Of a stretch of 64,000 nt of DNA, positions 40,254-50,036 are shown piece after piece (the first letter of the stretch is position 1; every line of letters starts with the position of its first letter). The position numbers and the translations under genes were made by a program. The notes below the pieces were generated by a model. The model worked only from the letters and a program-made list of their open reading frames with translations. It was not told where the DNA came from and did no database searches. This stretch comes from JAAYCI01 sp964371725 (GTDB lineage: Bacteria > Bacillota > Clostridia > Oscillospirales > Ruminococcaceae): contig CAYJNQ010000002.1 of NCBI GenBank assembly GCA_964371725.1, forward strand, positions 1 through 64,000, read 5' to 3'.

Positions 40254-43200
40254 CAAAGGCGACCTCCTTTGCTCCCGCTTGCTCAATTTCTTTCAGCCGC
40301 TGGGTGTCTTGGACAATCGGCACCTCATTGCGGCCTGTTTCGTGCCGACAGGCGGCCGGATAAGGGCAGAAATCGCAGAAACTGCTTTGATCACTTTTCA
40401 CCAGTGGACGTGCCGAGAAATCACCACCCTGAAGCCCTTCGGCCATTTCTTCAAGCACTTTTTCCACATGCAAAAACAAACCGCCCAGATATTGTAGCGA
40501 GGCCAGGTGCTTGCTCAGGCTTGGGGCACCATCCTTTTTATAGCGAACCGGCAAGAACAAACCGCTTTTATCGCAATCCAGTGCCTCCAACACAGCTGCA
40601 TCCTCGAGCAAAAGTCCGTCCAAACGAAAGGCACTTTGCCCGGCATCATGCCGTGAGCCGGCCGAGGGGCTTGGGTCTGCGCTGAGGTACAGCATTCCGG
40701 CCGGTATCGCATTTTGAAAACGCCCATTCTTTTGCTTGCATAGTGCATTCATATAGACGAGCATTTGCATATTTAGCCCATAGAGAACTTCGTGCAGGGA
40801 AAACTGTTTGCCCCCGGTTTTGTAATCCAAAATGCACAAATAAGTTTTTCCGTCCTTTTTAAGCAAATCCACGCGATCCACCTTGCCCACCACTTGCAGT
40901 TTGGCCCCGTTTTCGCTTTGTAGGCTCAGTGCTTGCACTTCTTGCCCGCCAATGCCAAGCTCTAAGGCTTCGGTTTTAAATTCACTGTTTTTTGCCCAGT
41001 TGCGCAGATATTGCAAAAGGGAAAACACCGTTTCCCCAATGCGGCTTAAAATGGCATGGAGGCGTAAGTTCATTTCCGGAAAGTTGGCCTTTGCGAATTC
41101 CTCAATGTGTACTTCGGTTTGCCTTCGCAAGCTTTCGTCATCCACCCCCGCAAAGTCTTTTCCCTGCTCTCTAAAAACCTGTTCCAGAACATAGTGCACC
41201 AAGCTGCCGCTCTCTTGTACCGAAAATTCAGCGCGCCGACGCGGATGAATGTGCAACACATATTCCATGAGGTAGGCAAAGCGGCATTTGAAATAATGTT
41301 CTGCCCTTGTGGGAGAAAGGCGGGGCACTTCGCCCGTTAGCTGGCGCAACGCTTCTTTATCTTTTAGAAAGAAGTGATTTGGCACATGGATTTCTTTTAA
41401 GAGGGGCCGGTGTTCGTGTGTGAAGGGGTCCGCTTCTGCAAAAAGAGCCGCATTCAAATTGACCCCCTCCTGTGTGTTCTCGTGGTAAAGGGTGCACAGC
41501 CGTTCAAAAGCGGCCTCTTTTGTGGGCACAAGCGCCCATTCGTCCACACACAAAGCCGGTGGGTTCAGTTTTTCCTGCAAAAGGCAGAGGGCCTCGCAAG
41601 GCAGACCCCCCACGCCCTCGTGATAGGCAGGATAAGAGAGATGTAAGCTTTGCCGCGCAGACGTGAGTGTGCGATATAAGAACATTTGTTCGAGCAAAAT
41701 TCGGTTTTGAAAAGAACCCGGCATTTCAATGTTGTTTTCCACAAGCAAATCGCGGTCGCTGTGTGTGAGCAGGCCACTGTAGCCCACTTTGGCGGGAAAC
41801 TCGCCCTCTTGCAAACCCAGCACAAAGCAGTGTTCCGGCTCTGCAAGGCGTGCACGGTCTGCCGAGGCAAAGGGTACACTTTCCAAGGTTTTGGGCACCT
41901 GCCCAAAATCGGTGGAGCGCACCAAAAGCAAGAACAGCTCCTCATATTCTGCCGCACTCACACACTCCTCTTGTAAAAGCAGGGCCATCTGGTCGAGAAA
42001 ATCCATGCACAAATCCCAAGCCCTGCGGCTACGCTCGGCCAAGGCGTAGTCACCCTTTTGGTTCATGAGTTCTGCTTTTTTTGCATGGTGTAAGGGGGCT
42101 TCAAAGTGCTCCATCAGGCGATACAATTCGGTAGACAATGCCTTCGCACTTTTTCCTTTGGCCGCCTGCACAAAGGCCTTTAGAAGGGGCCATGCCGCAC
42201 TGCGCACCGATTCGGCAAGCTGTAAGCTATCTTGTGCGGCTTCATCCATCTTGCGCAAAAGCCCCTTTGGGTTTTGCGTAAAAGGCACGCGCCAAGTGGC
42301 CGCTTTTGGCTGCCAAGTGTATACATAATTTTCCAAAGAGAACAATGCCTGCTGTGAAAAGCCGCATAAATCGGTTTTGAGCAGCTCCAAAATTGCATCG
42401 GATACAAGACCCCGCTGCAACAGTTTTAACGCCGCACGCACAAAGGACACCGGTGCTGTATACTCGATGGTATCGGGCGTGTCGCTGTGCCAGGGAATAT
42501 CGAACAGGGTCATTTCGCGGCGCACAATGCTTTCGTACAAGCCCACATCTCGGCACAACAAGGCCATTTTGCTGTAGGACACACCCTCCTGTGCCAAGCG
42601 CCGCATAGCAGCGCAGGCTGTTTTCACCTCTTCGTGGCGGTCGGCCGCTTGCGAAATGGTAAGTTGCCCTTGGGGTGAAAAGGCCCTTGTTCTGCCGCCT
42701 GCAAGAAGCTCGTTTACACAAAGCAAATCCCCTTTTGCGGCACGTTTTGGCGTTGTCATTTGCAAGGGGGCCATCACCGAACGGCCCAGGTTTTGTGCAT
42801 TGCGCAAAAGCCGCTGGGCTGTTTTGCGCGGCGGCGAAAATAGGCCCAAACCACCCTCTGTTTCCTGCAAACCATCACAGCACAGGGCAACACAAACCGC
42901 TTCGCTGTGCCGCATCAAAAGGCAAAGCATTTCATACTCCGGCGCCGTGAACCCATCAAAGTTATCAATATAACAAACTTTTCCACAAAACCAATCTGCT
43001 CTGGCCTTTTCACAGGCCAAATGCAACCGGTCTTCTTCATCCATGGCGCCGCCGGCCAACATACTTTCGTAAGCTCCTAAAATGAGCGCCAAATCTAAAA
43101 ACTTGGCATCTGCCGTTTTCAGGCCGATTTGTTGCAGGCTTTCGCTTGTTGCTCCGGCCGTTTTTAGCTCCACCAAGGTTTGGGCGCATAGATTGCAAAA

Positions 43201-43539
43201 GGCTGTGTCTTGCCTTGTGTGCCCAAGGCGCTTTAGTTTTTTTTGCACGGCCTTTAGGGCCTGTTTCACATAGACAGCTCGCCCCGCTTCGCTGAGAATG
43301 TGCACATTCTCCTCCACGCCTTGCAACAAGCGATTCGCCAAGGTGCGAAAGCTCAATACATCCACATAGGCACTGCCCGCATCGCCCAATTTTTCTAAAA
43401 CGAGCGTTTCCGCCGAGGAGGAAAACTGCTCGGGCACAAGCAAAATACTCTGCTTTTTCTGCTTTGCCCTCGCCTGTATTTGCTCCATCATCCATGTGCT
43501 TTTTCCCGTTCCCGCAATGCCGAGCACCAGCTGTAACAA
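40246..43539 (-). CDS. addB: AddB helicase-nuclease subunit
   Basis: A 1097-residue AddB. The P-loop GIAGTGKST is at residues 7-15, and VLDYKTGGKQFSLHE near residue 915 is the C-terminal nuclease domain. The iron-sulfur cluster ligands are visible as one Cys in HYFKCRFAYL near residue 750 and three Cys in FCDFCPYPAAC at 1055, 1058 and 1064. AddB holds the nuclease acting on the 5' strand and takes part in Chi recognition. The TTG start at 43539 follows GGAGGGATTGCT. It is the first gene of addB-addA-XdhC family-moeA, and tex lies 21 bases upstream on the same strand. Confidence 0.95.
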   Translation of the reverse strand: MLQLVLGIAGTGKSTWMMEQIQARAKQKKQSILLVPEQFSSSAETLVLEKLGDAGSAYVDVLSFRTLANRLLQGVEENVHILSEAGRAVYVKQALKAVQKKLKRLGHTRQDTAFCNLCAQTLVELKTAGATSESLQQIGLKTADAKFLDLALILGAYESMLAGGAMDEEDRLHLACEKARADWFCGKVCYIDNFDGFTAPEYEMLCLLMRHSEAVCVALCCDGLQETEGGLGLFSPPRKTAQRLLRNAQNLGRSVMAPLQMTTPKRAAKGDLLCVNELLAGGRTRAFSPQGQLTISQAADRHEEVKTACAAMRRLAQEGVSYSKMALLCRDVGLYESIVRREMTLFDIPWHSDTPDTIEYTAPVSFVRAALKLLQRGLVSDAILELLKTDLCGFSQQALFSLENYVYTWQPKAATWRVPFTQNPKGLLRKMDEAAQDSLQLAESVRSAAWPLLKAFVQAAKGKSAKALSTELYRLMEHFEAPLHHAKKAELMNQKGDYALAERSRRAWDLCMDFLDQMALLLQEECVSAAEYEELFLLLVRSTDFGQVPKTLESVPFASADRARLAEPEHCFVLGLQEGEFPAKVGYSGLLTHSDRDLLVENNIEMPGSFQNRILLEQMFLYRTLTSARQSLHLSYPAYHEGVGGLPCEALCLLQEKLNPPALCVDEWALVPTKEAAFERLCTLYHENTQEGVNLNAALFAEADPFTHEHRPLLKEIHVPNHFFLKDKEALRQLTGEVPRLSPTRAEHYFKCRFAYLMEYVLHIHPRRRAEFSVQESGSLVHYVLEQVFREQGKDFAGVDDESLRRQTEVHIEEFAKANFPEMNLRLHAILSRIGETVFSLLQYLRNWAKNSEFKTEALELGIGGQEVQALSLQSENGAKLQVVGKVDRVDLLKKDGKTYLCILDYKTGGKQFSLHEVLYGLNMQMLVYMNALCKQKNGRFQNAIPAGMLYLSADPSPSAGSRHDAGQSAFRLDGLLLEDAAVLEALDCDKSGLFLPVRYKKDGAPSLSKHLASLQYLGGLFLHVEKVLEEMAEGLQGGDFSARPLVKSDQSSFCDFCPYPAACRHETGRNEVPIVQDTQRLKEIEQAGAKEVAFDE

Positions 43540-43560
43540 AGCAATCCCTCCGGTTTTGTT

Positions 43561-45720
43561 TTACTGCGGCTGCTTCATTGTAAGTGAAATGCGGCCTTTT
43601 GCCTTGTCCACACTTTGCACCCAAACCGTTACCACATCGCCCACAGAGAGCATCTCGGCGGGGTGCTTTATAAATTTTTGGCTGATTTGGCTCACATGCA
43701 CGAGCCCATCTTGGTGCACACCGATATCCACAAAGGCACCAAAATCCACCACATTGCGCACGGTGCCTTGCAACTCCATGCCGGCCATCAAATCTTCCAT
43801 ACCCAACACGTCACTGCGCAAAAGAGGCGGTGGCAGGTTGTCTCGAATGTCGCGCCCGGGGCGGAGGAGTTCTTCTAATATATCCATGAGCGTGGGTTTG
43901 CCCACAGAGAGTTTCTCTGCCAGTGTGTCAAGGCCAATTTCTTTTGCCTTTTCGGAAAGCCCTTCCATGGCCTCTGTGCCGATGTCCTCCTTTTTATAGC
44001 CACACAAAGTGAGAAGACCCTCGGCTGCCGCATAACTTTCCGGGTGCACAGCCGTTTTGTCTAGCGGGTTTTTTCCGTCGGCCAAACGTAAAAACCCTGC
44101 ACATTGCAAAAAGGCCTTGGGCCCCAGTTTCGGCACCTTCAGAAGTTCTTTGCGGCCGGTAAAAGGCCCTTCCTCTTCGCGGCGTTTCACAATGTTTTTT
44201 GCCGTGGCGCTGCCAAGGCCGGCCACGCGTTCTAAAAGCGGTGCCGAGGCCGTGTTCAGCTCCACGCCCACGGTGTTCACACAATCTTCCACCACACCAT
44301 TCAGCTCTGCCGCAAGGCGTTGGGGCGGCATATCGTGCTGATATTGGCCCACGCCCACGGCCTTTGGGTCAATTTTCACAAGCTCTGCCAAAGGGTCTTG
44401 CAAGCGACGCGCAATGGACACCGCGCTGCGCAAGTTCACATCAAACTGTGGGAACTCTTCGGCCGCCAACTTGGAAGCCGAGTACACACTGGCACCCGCC
44501 TCATTTACCACCATGTACTCCGGGCGGATGTTTTCCTTTGCCAGTTGCCCCAAAACCTCGGCCGTGAACAATTCCGTTTCGCGCCCGGCCGTGCCATTGC
44601 CCACGGCCAAAATCTGCACGCCGTGTTTTTTTATCAGCGTTTTCACGGTGGCCTCGGCCGCAGCCACTTTCCCAAATTGCTCTAACGGGAAAATGACGGC
44701 CGTTGCCAAAACCAAACCGGTGGCATCCACCACGGCCACCTTACAGCCCATGCGATAGCCGGGGTCCAGCCCCATGGCCACCTTGCCACGAATGGGTGGT
44801 TGCAACAGAAGTTGACGCAAATTCTGCCCAAACACACGGATGGCACCCTCTGCCGCCGCCTCTGTTAAGTCACTGCGCACTTCGCGCTCCAAAGAGGGAT
44901 GAATCAGGCGCGTGTAGCTGTCTTCAGCGGCCAGGGTCACCTCTTTGGCTGCGGGGCACGGCTGTTTTTTCACAAAACTGCGCACGGTTAGAGCCGCGGC
45001 CTCTTCCGCATTCACTTGTATCGAAACTTTTAAAAAGCCCTCTTTTTCACCCCGGTTCAGAGCCAGCACGCGGTGCCCTGCCACCTTTTTAATGGGCTCT
45101 TCATATTCGTAATAGGCACTGTACACGCTGTCTTCATCCTTGGCGGCCTCGCTTTCCAGCCGCGCATTCTGCCTGTAAAACCGACGCAGTGCACTGCGCA
45201 AATTCGCATCATCCGAAAAATTTTCAGCCAAAATATCCCGCGCACCCGAAAGGGCACTCTCGGCATCGGGTACCTCGTTTTCTTCGTTCACATACTCCTG
45301 TGCCAAAGCGAGGGGGTCGTCGCCCGTGTTTTGTTCCAAAATGCGCAGCGCCAATGGCTCCAACCCGCGCGCCCGGGCAACACTTGCCCTTGTTTTGCGT
45401 TTTGGTTTGTAAGGCCGATAGATATCCTCCACCTCGGCCAGGGTAAGCGCATTTTGCAAAGCCTTTTCAATGTCCTCGTTCATTTTTCCTTGTTCTTCTA
45501 TCGACTTTTGCACCTCTACTTTTCGGGCAAGCAGACCGCGCAAATAGAGCAGTCTTTCTTCAAGGCGGCGCAACACCTGATCATCCATGGAGCCCGTGGC
45601 CTCCTTGCGATAGCGCGCAATGAACGGAATGGTGTTGCCTTCGTCAATCAAGGCGATGGTGGCCTGCACAATGTTTTGGGGCACGGCCAATTCTTTGGAA
45701 AGTGTTTGCAGTATATCCAT
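43561..45720 (-). CDS. tex: Tex family transcription/RNA-binding protein
   Basis: A 719-residue Tex protein, a conserved nucleic-acid-binding factor. It has a helical N-terminus (EEGNTIPFIARYRKEATGSMDD near 28-48 is a Tex signature), a YqgF-like domain (GLDPGYRMGCKVAVVD near 320), helix-hairpin-helix repeats (LNTASAPLLERVAGLG near 500) and a C-terminal S1 domain (about 645-715, GTVRNVVDFGAFVDIGVHQD). Length and order match the family. It lies between the YfhO-type gene (12 bases upstream) and addB (21 bases downstream), all in one direction. Confidence 0.95.
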   Translation of the reverse strand: MDILQTLSKELAVPQNIVQATIALIDEGNTIPFIARYRKEATGSMDDQVLRRLEERLLYLRGLLARKVEVQKSIEEQGKMNEDIEKALQNALTLAEVEDIYRPYKPKRKTRASVARARGLEPLALRILEQNTGDDPLALAQEYVNEENEVPDAESALSGARDILAENFSDDANLRSALRRFYRQNARLESEAAKDEDSVYSAYYEYEEPIKKVAGHRVLALNRGEKEGFLKVSIQVNAEEAAALTVRSFVKKQPCPAAKEVTLAAEDSYTRLIHPSLEREVRSDLTEAAAEGAIRVFGQNLRQLLLQPPIRGKVAMGLDPGYRMGCKVAVVDATGLVLATAVIFPLEQFGKVAAAEATVKTLIKKHGVQILAVGNGTAGRETELFTAEVLGQLAKENIRPEYMVVNEAGASVYSASKLAAEEFPQFDVNLRSAVSIARRLQDPLAELVKIDPKAVGVGQYQHDMPPQRLAAELNGVVEDCVNTVGVELNTASAPLLERVAGLGSATAKNIVKRREEEGPFTGRKELLKVPKLGPKAFLQCAGFLRLADGKNPLDKTAVHPESYAAAEGLLTLCGYKKEDIGTEAMEGLSEKAKEIGLDTLAEKLSVGKPTLMDILEELLRPGRDIRDNLPPPLLRSDVLGMEDLMAGMELQGTVRNVVDFGAFVDIGVHQDGLVHVSQISQKFIKHPAEMLSVGDVVTVWVQSVDKAKGRISLTMKQPQ

Positions 45721-45732
45721 GGGTTTCCTCGC

Positions 45733-48237
45733 TTATGGTTTTATGGTTTCATCTGTCGCTTCAGGCTCTGTGCTTGATTCGGGCGTTGGCACTTGCGCCG
45801 TGTCTTCACCCGGCTCGGCCTGTGTTTTTTGCTCGGCTTGTTGTTCCGCCAAAAACCCTTCGATTTTCTCGCACAGTGCGCTTGCAACTTGGTTTGTTTC
45901 ATTTTCTTGTAGGCGCAACTTCCGGCGGCTCAGCGGCCAATACAGCACCAAAATCAAAAGGCACAGCCCGCTGATGATAAGCCCTTCGGTAAAGCCCGGT
46001 GTTTTGTATTGGAACACGATTTCGTGCGTGCCGGCTGAGGCATACACAGCCATCATCCCGCCGGAAACCTTCAGCACCTCGGTTTCTTCGCCGTCTATCG
46101 TGGCTGTAAAACCGGGGTCGTAGGGAACCGAGAAAAAGACGAGGTTTTCTTCGTCCAAGTGGATGTTCACGGCAAAGCCCGACGCGTCTGCTTCTGTGTA
46201 GGTGGAGGCCGTTTCCCTGAGCTGCGCTACATCTTGCACATAGGCATCATAGTTCACTTCATCATAGCTAAAGCCCACCTCTTCATCGAACAAGTGGCTG
46301 TACTGAACAATTTGTTCGGGCGTAAGCCCAATTCCACGCAGAAGCAAGGCGGCCCTGTCCTCTTCCGCCACACTTTCCAGGGTTGTCATGGGAATGAAGG
46401 CATCATAGGTGAACCCAAGCGGCAGGAAATTTTCGTTTTCGTACACCGCAAAGGCACCCTGCGCCCCAAGATAGGTCCAGCCGAGTGAACCGGGGTCCTC
46501 CGCTTCAAACTGCTCCCTATCTGCCAAAGGCAGAACGGTATAGCGTGTGCTCAAAAGACCGCGCAAAGCATAAACCGCAGGTTCCGGTTTGCTGGACACA
46601 TCCCGTTTCACCCCCAGCAGCGGGTAAAACTCCAAAATAGAGGGTGTGACCACTGAATGAAAGGTTTGCAAAGAACTTTTGTTCAGCCAAATGCCAAGGT
46701 TATCGTAGGTGCTGTAGGTGTCGATGCGGTAAAAACCCACATCGTTTGGCAGTTGAAGCGCCTCACTTCCCTCATATTGTTGCTCTCTGTAGTATTGGTC
46801 TCCCTCCCACTGCGGAAACTTTCCCAGTGAGATGTGTATAACCGAATACACCACGGAAAACCCCATCACGGCGCCAAGCAAAACACTGCCAAGCTGTTTT
46901 TTGTTTTTAAAACGGTGCCAAATGAAAGCGAACACCAGAATGCCCAAAAGCGCCGTGCCAAAAGTGAGCCAGAATTTAGAGGTATACTGGCCCAGCCCAA
47001 TTCTCTCCACACCATCCTCTTCGGTGGGAATGAGGCCCAAAAACCCCCAGGCAGCCGTCACGGCTATTGTGAATTTCAGGCCAAAGGCAAGGTCAATTTC
47101 TTTGTCTTCAAGTGCATATAAGCTGGCTAGGCACATCATGAGAATGGGCATGTAAAACCAGCGGGAATAGTAGCTTGCATTGAAGGCGAAAAAGGCTGAA
47201 TTCAAAATGGGAACCAGTGCCATAACAAGGCTTGTAATCAAGAGAATTTTCAGCCAACCGCCACGTTTTGAGCGCAGATAAGCCACCACGCCGGCAATGG
47301 AAAATATAGGTAAGTAGGCACTCATGCTGGTCCATTTAATGGCACCCTCCGTGAACACATTGGGCAAATAGGGTGGGTCCGGCGGCACAATCAAGGAGGA
47401 TAAAATGGCCGGTATCTGTTGCACATGCCAATACAGCACCACGTTCATGCCACTTAGAAAGTTTTCGGTGCGCGGGTTGTCCATCAAACTTAGAACCGAA
47501 GGCAAGGCCAGTGCCATGCCAATACCCACACCGAGTAAAGCTTCAAAGCCAACACGTAAAAAGGAGGGCAGCGTAAAGCGGTAGCTGCCAAACAGACATT
47601 GAATGGTAAAGTAAAGGAGCAAGAACACCACGTTGCCGATGAAGAAAAAATAACTGTTGAGCAGAGCAAGCCCCACCGTTAAGGCAAACCAGCCCGTCTT
47701 TTTTTCCAGCATCAAATTGTCCATTGCCCAGAGCATGAGCGGAAAGAAGACCACGGGGTCGAGCATATGGTTAAAAAAGATGTTGTACACATTGAAGCCG
47801 CAAAACGCAAACACCACACTCACCAAAACGGCCATGGACACCGATTTTGCATAGCGCAAAAGATATAGGCAGGCCGCGGCCGCGATGCTGCCGAACTTCA
47901 GCATGAATAGAGGCACCATCAAAAACGGAAGCCAAGAGCTGGGAAAAGGCAGGGTGAGCCACAAGAAAGGCGAACCAAGATTGTAAAACGAATAAGCATT
48001 CACAACAGAAGTGCCAAGATCCGTGCTCCAGTCCCAGGTACCGCCTCCGTCTTTCAAAAACTGCTGCACATGCACATAAAACGGAATCTGCTGGGAGTTG
48101 TAGTCTCCACAGTAGATGAAAAACCCCTTATCCACAATTAAAAAAGGCAGAAAAATAAACAGTGCCACCAAGGCCGCAAAAATGAAACTGGTTAAAACAG
48201 CCTCTCTTGTGTTTATTTTTTGCAAAGGTTTGTACAT
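45733..48237 (-). CDS. YfhO family membrane protein (GT-C-like)
   Basis: An 834-residue polytopic protein with about a dozen membrane helices in the first 500 residues, an extracellular loop starting GDYNSQQIPFYVHVQQF, a large soluble C-terminal part (about 540-760) and one last helix (about 765-785), followed by an acidic Glu/Thr/Pro-rich tail. This matches the YfhO family, related to GT-C glycosyltransferases and in Bacillus linked to glycosylation of lipoteichoic acid. The sugar and acceptor here are unknown. The ATG at 48237 follows GGAGGGCTCT; the upstream frame is spurious. It heads the YfhO-tex-addB-addA direction and is divergent from yfbR. Confidence 0.88.
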   Translation of the reverse strand: MYKPLQKINTREAVLTSFIFAALVALFIFLPFLIVDKGFFIYCGDYNSQQIPFYVHVQQFLKDGGGTWDWSTDLGTSVVNAYSFYNLGSPFLWLTLPFPSSWLPFLMVPLFMLKFGSIAAAACLYLLRYAKSVSMAVLVSVVFAFCGFNVYNIFFNHMLDPVVFFPLMLWAMDNLMLEKKTGWFALTVGLALLNSYFFFIGNVVFLLLYFTIQCLFGSYRFTLPSFLRVGFEALLGVGIGMALALPSVLSLMDNPRTENFLSGMNVVLYWHVQQIPAILSSLIVPPDPPYLPNVFTEGAIKWTSMSAYLPIFSIAGVVAYLRSKRGGWLKILLITSLVMALVPILNSAFFAFNASYYSRWFYMPILMMCLASLYALEDKEIDLAFGLKFTIAVTAAWGFLGLIPTEEDGVERIGLGQYTSKFWLTFGTALLGILVFAFIWHRFKNKKQLGSVLLGAVMGFSVVYSVIHISLGKFPQWEGDQYYREQQYEGSEALQLPNDVGFYRIDTYSTYDNLGIWLNKSSLQTFHSVVTPSILEFYPLLGVKRDVSSKPEPAVYALRGLLSTRYTVLPLADREQFEAEDPGSLGWTYLGAQGAFAVYENENFLPLGFTYDAFIPMTTLESVAEEDRAALLLRGIGLTPEQIVQYSHLFDEEVGFSYDEVNYDAYVQDVAQLRETASTYTEADASGFAVNIHLDEENLVFFSVPYDPGFTATIDGEETEVLKVSGGMMAVYASAGTHEIVFQYKTPGFTEGLIISGLCLLILVLYWPLSRRKLRLQENETNQVASALCEKIEGFLAEQQAEQKTQAEPGEDTAQVPTPESSTEPEATDETIKP

Positions 48238-48299
48238 AGAGCCCTCCTGCTCGATTTGTGGTATACTATCCCCAGAAGACAAAGAAAGGATGATGTTGA

Positions 48300-48902
48300 A
48301 TGAAAGGTGAAACCTATGCTTTTTGCGCCTTGCTTTCGCGCATGAAATACATTGGCCGCTGGGGGTTGATGCGCCAAAGCCATGGCGAAACCGTGAGCGA
48401 ACACACCGTGGAAACAGCCATTTTTGCCCACATTCTGGCACTCATCGCCAAAGAGGAGCTGGATATATCCGCAGTTCGCCCCGAAACAGTGGCCGTAGCC
48501 GCGTTGTATCACGATGCCGGTGAAATTTTAACCGGAGATTTGCCAACGCCTGTAAAATACAAAAATGAAGCGTTGAAAAAGGCTTACAAAGCCGTGGAAC
48601 AAGAGAGCGTAGCCACCCTGGCCGGCATGCTGCCGGAAACCTTGCAAGCCTCCATCGCCCCCTATCTTACGGGAGACTGCCTAAACCCGGAGGAAAAGAA
48701 ACTGCTTAAAGCGGCCGACCGCCTTTCGGCTCTTGTGAAGTGCCTGGAGGAAGAACGCGCAGGCAACCATGAATTTGCCTCGGCCAAGCGCCAACAACTG
48801 CACTTGCTTAGGGAGATGCAATGCCCGGCTGTCGATTGTTTCATCGCCCGCTTTTTGCCCGGCTATGAGCAAAACCTCGACGAGCTTGTGCGGTTTGGCT
48901 AA
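48300..48902 (+). CDS. yfbR: 5'-deoxynucleotidase (YfbR-like HD domain)
   Basis: A 200-residue HD-domain phosphohydrolase. SRMKYIGRWGLMRQSHGETVSEHTVE near the N-terminus, YHDAGEILTGDLPTPVKY near residues 70-87 and ADRLSALVKCLEEE near 140 match YfbR, which dephosphorylates deoxyribonucleoside 5'-monophosphates. ATG at 48300 follows AAAGGATGATGTTGA. It converges on dusB, with which it overlaps by 4 bases. Acting on dNMPs would link it to the nucleotide genes elsewhere in the window, but this rests on homology. Confidence 0.9.
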   Translation: MKGETYAFCALLSRMKYIGRWGLMRQSHGETVSEHTVETAIFAHILALIAKEELDISAVRPETVAVAALYHDAGEILTGDLPTPVKYKNEALKKAYKAVEQESVATLAGMLPETLQASIAPYLTGDCLNPEEKKLLKAADRLSALVKCLEEERAGNHEFASAKRQQLHLLREMQCPAVDCFIARFLPGYEQNLDELVRFG

Positions 48903-49873
48903 TCATCTCGCTCTTGCCTTTGGTATACTTCGTCTATCAGCCCGGCCATGTCGCAAAAATAGGTGAGCGAAAAGGCCGTTCTGCGCAAGGCGGCCGCCCC
49001 ACGCAGGCCGTGCATATAGGCACCGGCCACACCTCTGGCCGAACGCATGGCCGCCGCCTCCCCTTTTTCTTCACACATTTCGCGCACTTGCCACTCTAGG
49101 GCTGCCATGCGCTGTGAAAGGCTGGGCGGTGGCGGTTTTTCCTCGCCGCGCATAGCGGCGGCCACCTCACGAAACACAAAGGGGTTGCCCATGGCACCGC
49201 GTCCTATCATCACCCCGTTGCAGGCCGTTTCGCGCAGGGCTTGCAAGGCGGATTCCCCGTCCACAACATCCCCGTTGTACAAAACCGGTATCGACACCGC
49301 CGCCTTAATTTCTGCCACGGCCTCGCGGTGTACCCCGGGGGTATATTGCTCTTTTCGCGTGCGCGCATGCACCACCAAAAAGGCGGCGCCCGCCTCTTCA
49401 CAGGCCTTTGCCACTTCAAGACCTGTCATGCAAGATTCGTCCCAGCCGATGCGCAGTTTCACACTAACCGGGCGCGTGCTGGCCTTCACGCCGGCTTTCA
49501 CAAATGCGGCCGCTTTCTTCGGTTCTTTCAAAAGGGCGCTGCCGGCCCCATTGGATACAATTTTGGGCGCAGGACAACCAAGGTTTAAATCCAAAAAATC
49601 GAATTGCTCGCCCTCAATGCGCTTCACCGCCTCGGCCAAAATATCCGCATCGTTTCCGAACAGTTGCACGGCATACGGTGCCCCTTCGGTGGCGCCGCGC
49701 AAAAGCCGCAGGCTTTTTGCGTCGCCCATACACAATGCTTTTGCACTCACCATCTCGCTCACGGTGTAAACGGCACCCTCTCGCACACACAAGGCGCGCA
49801 TGGGCCCATCGCTTACACCGGCCAGGGGCGCCAGTGCCGCACCTGTTTTGAATTGAAGCTTTCCTATCTGCAA
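48899..49873 (-). CDS. dusB: tRNA-dihydrouridine synthase (DusB family)
   Basis: A 324-residue flavoenzyme that reduces uridine to dihydrouridine in the tRNA D loop. LAPLAGVSDGPMRALC at about residues 14-29 is the FMN-binding start, DLNLGCPAPKIVSNGAGSALL near 80-100 holds the catalytic Cys, and VHARTRKEQYTPGV is a further Dus block. The TTG at 49873 lies 8 bases from AAAGGA; the longer open frame to 49933 has no ribosome site and extends past the usual N-terminus (MQIGKLQFKT). It is divergent from polA. Confidence 0.92.
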   Translation of the reverse strand: MQIGKLQFKTGAALAPLAGVSDGPMRALCVREGAVYTVSEMVSAKALCMGDAKSLRLLRGATEGAPYAVQLFGNDADILAEAVKRIEGEQFDFLDLNLGCPAPKIVSNGAGSALLKEPKKAAAFVKAGVKASTRPVSVKLRIGWDESCMTGLEVAKACEEAGAAFLVVHARTRKEQYTPGVHREAVAEIKAAVSIPVLYNGDVVDGESALQALRETACNGVMIGRGAMGNPFVFREVAAAMRGEEKPPPPSLSQRMAALEWQVREMCEEKGEAAAMRSARGVAGAYMHGLRGAAALRRTAFSLTYFCDMAGLIDEVYQRQERDD

Positions 49874-50036
49874 ACAAAAAATCCTTTCTCTCTTTCCATT
49901 CAAAAACAACGGCGAAACAGAGAACAAGCCCACACATCAGTTCCGCTCGCAGTGTCTTATCAGTATACCATAAAAGCAATGTGTGGTATAGTAAGAAATA
50001 GAGAAAACACGCTTCGCACTTGTAGGAGGACTGCGC

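Noticed and set aside
49960..50000. Inverted repeat TATACCA...TGGTATA between dusB and polA as an operator
   Set aside because: The arms overlap the likely -10 boxes of the two divergent genes and are mostly A/T; no regulator family matches.
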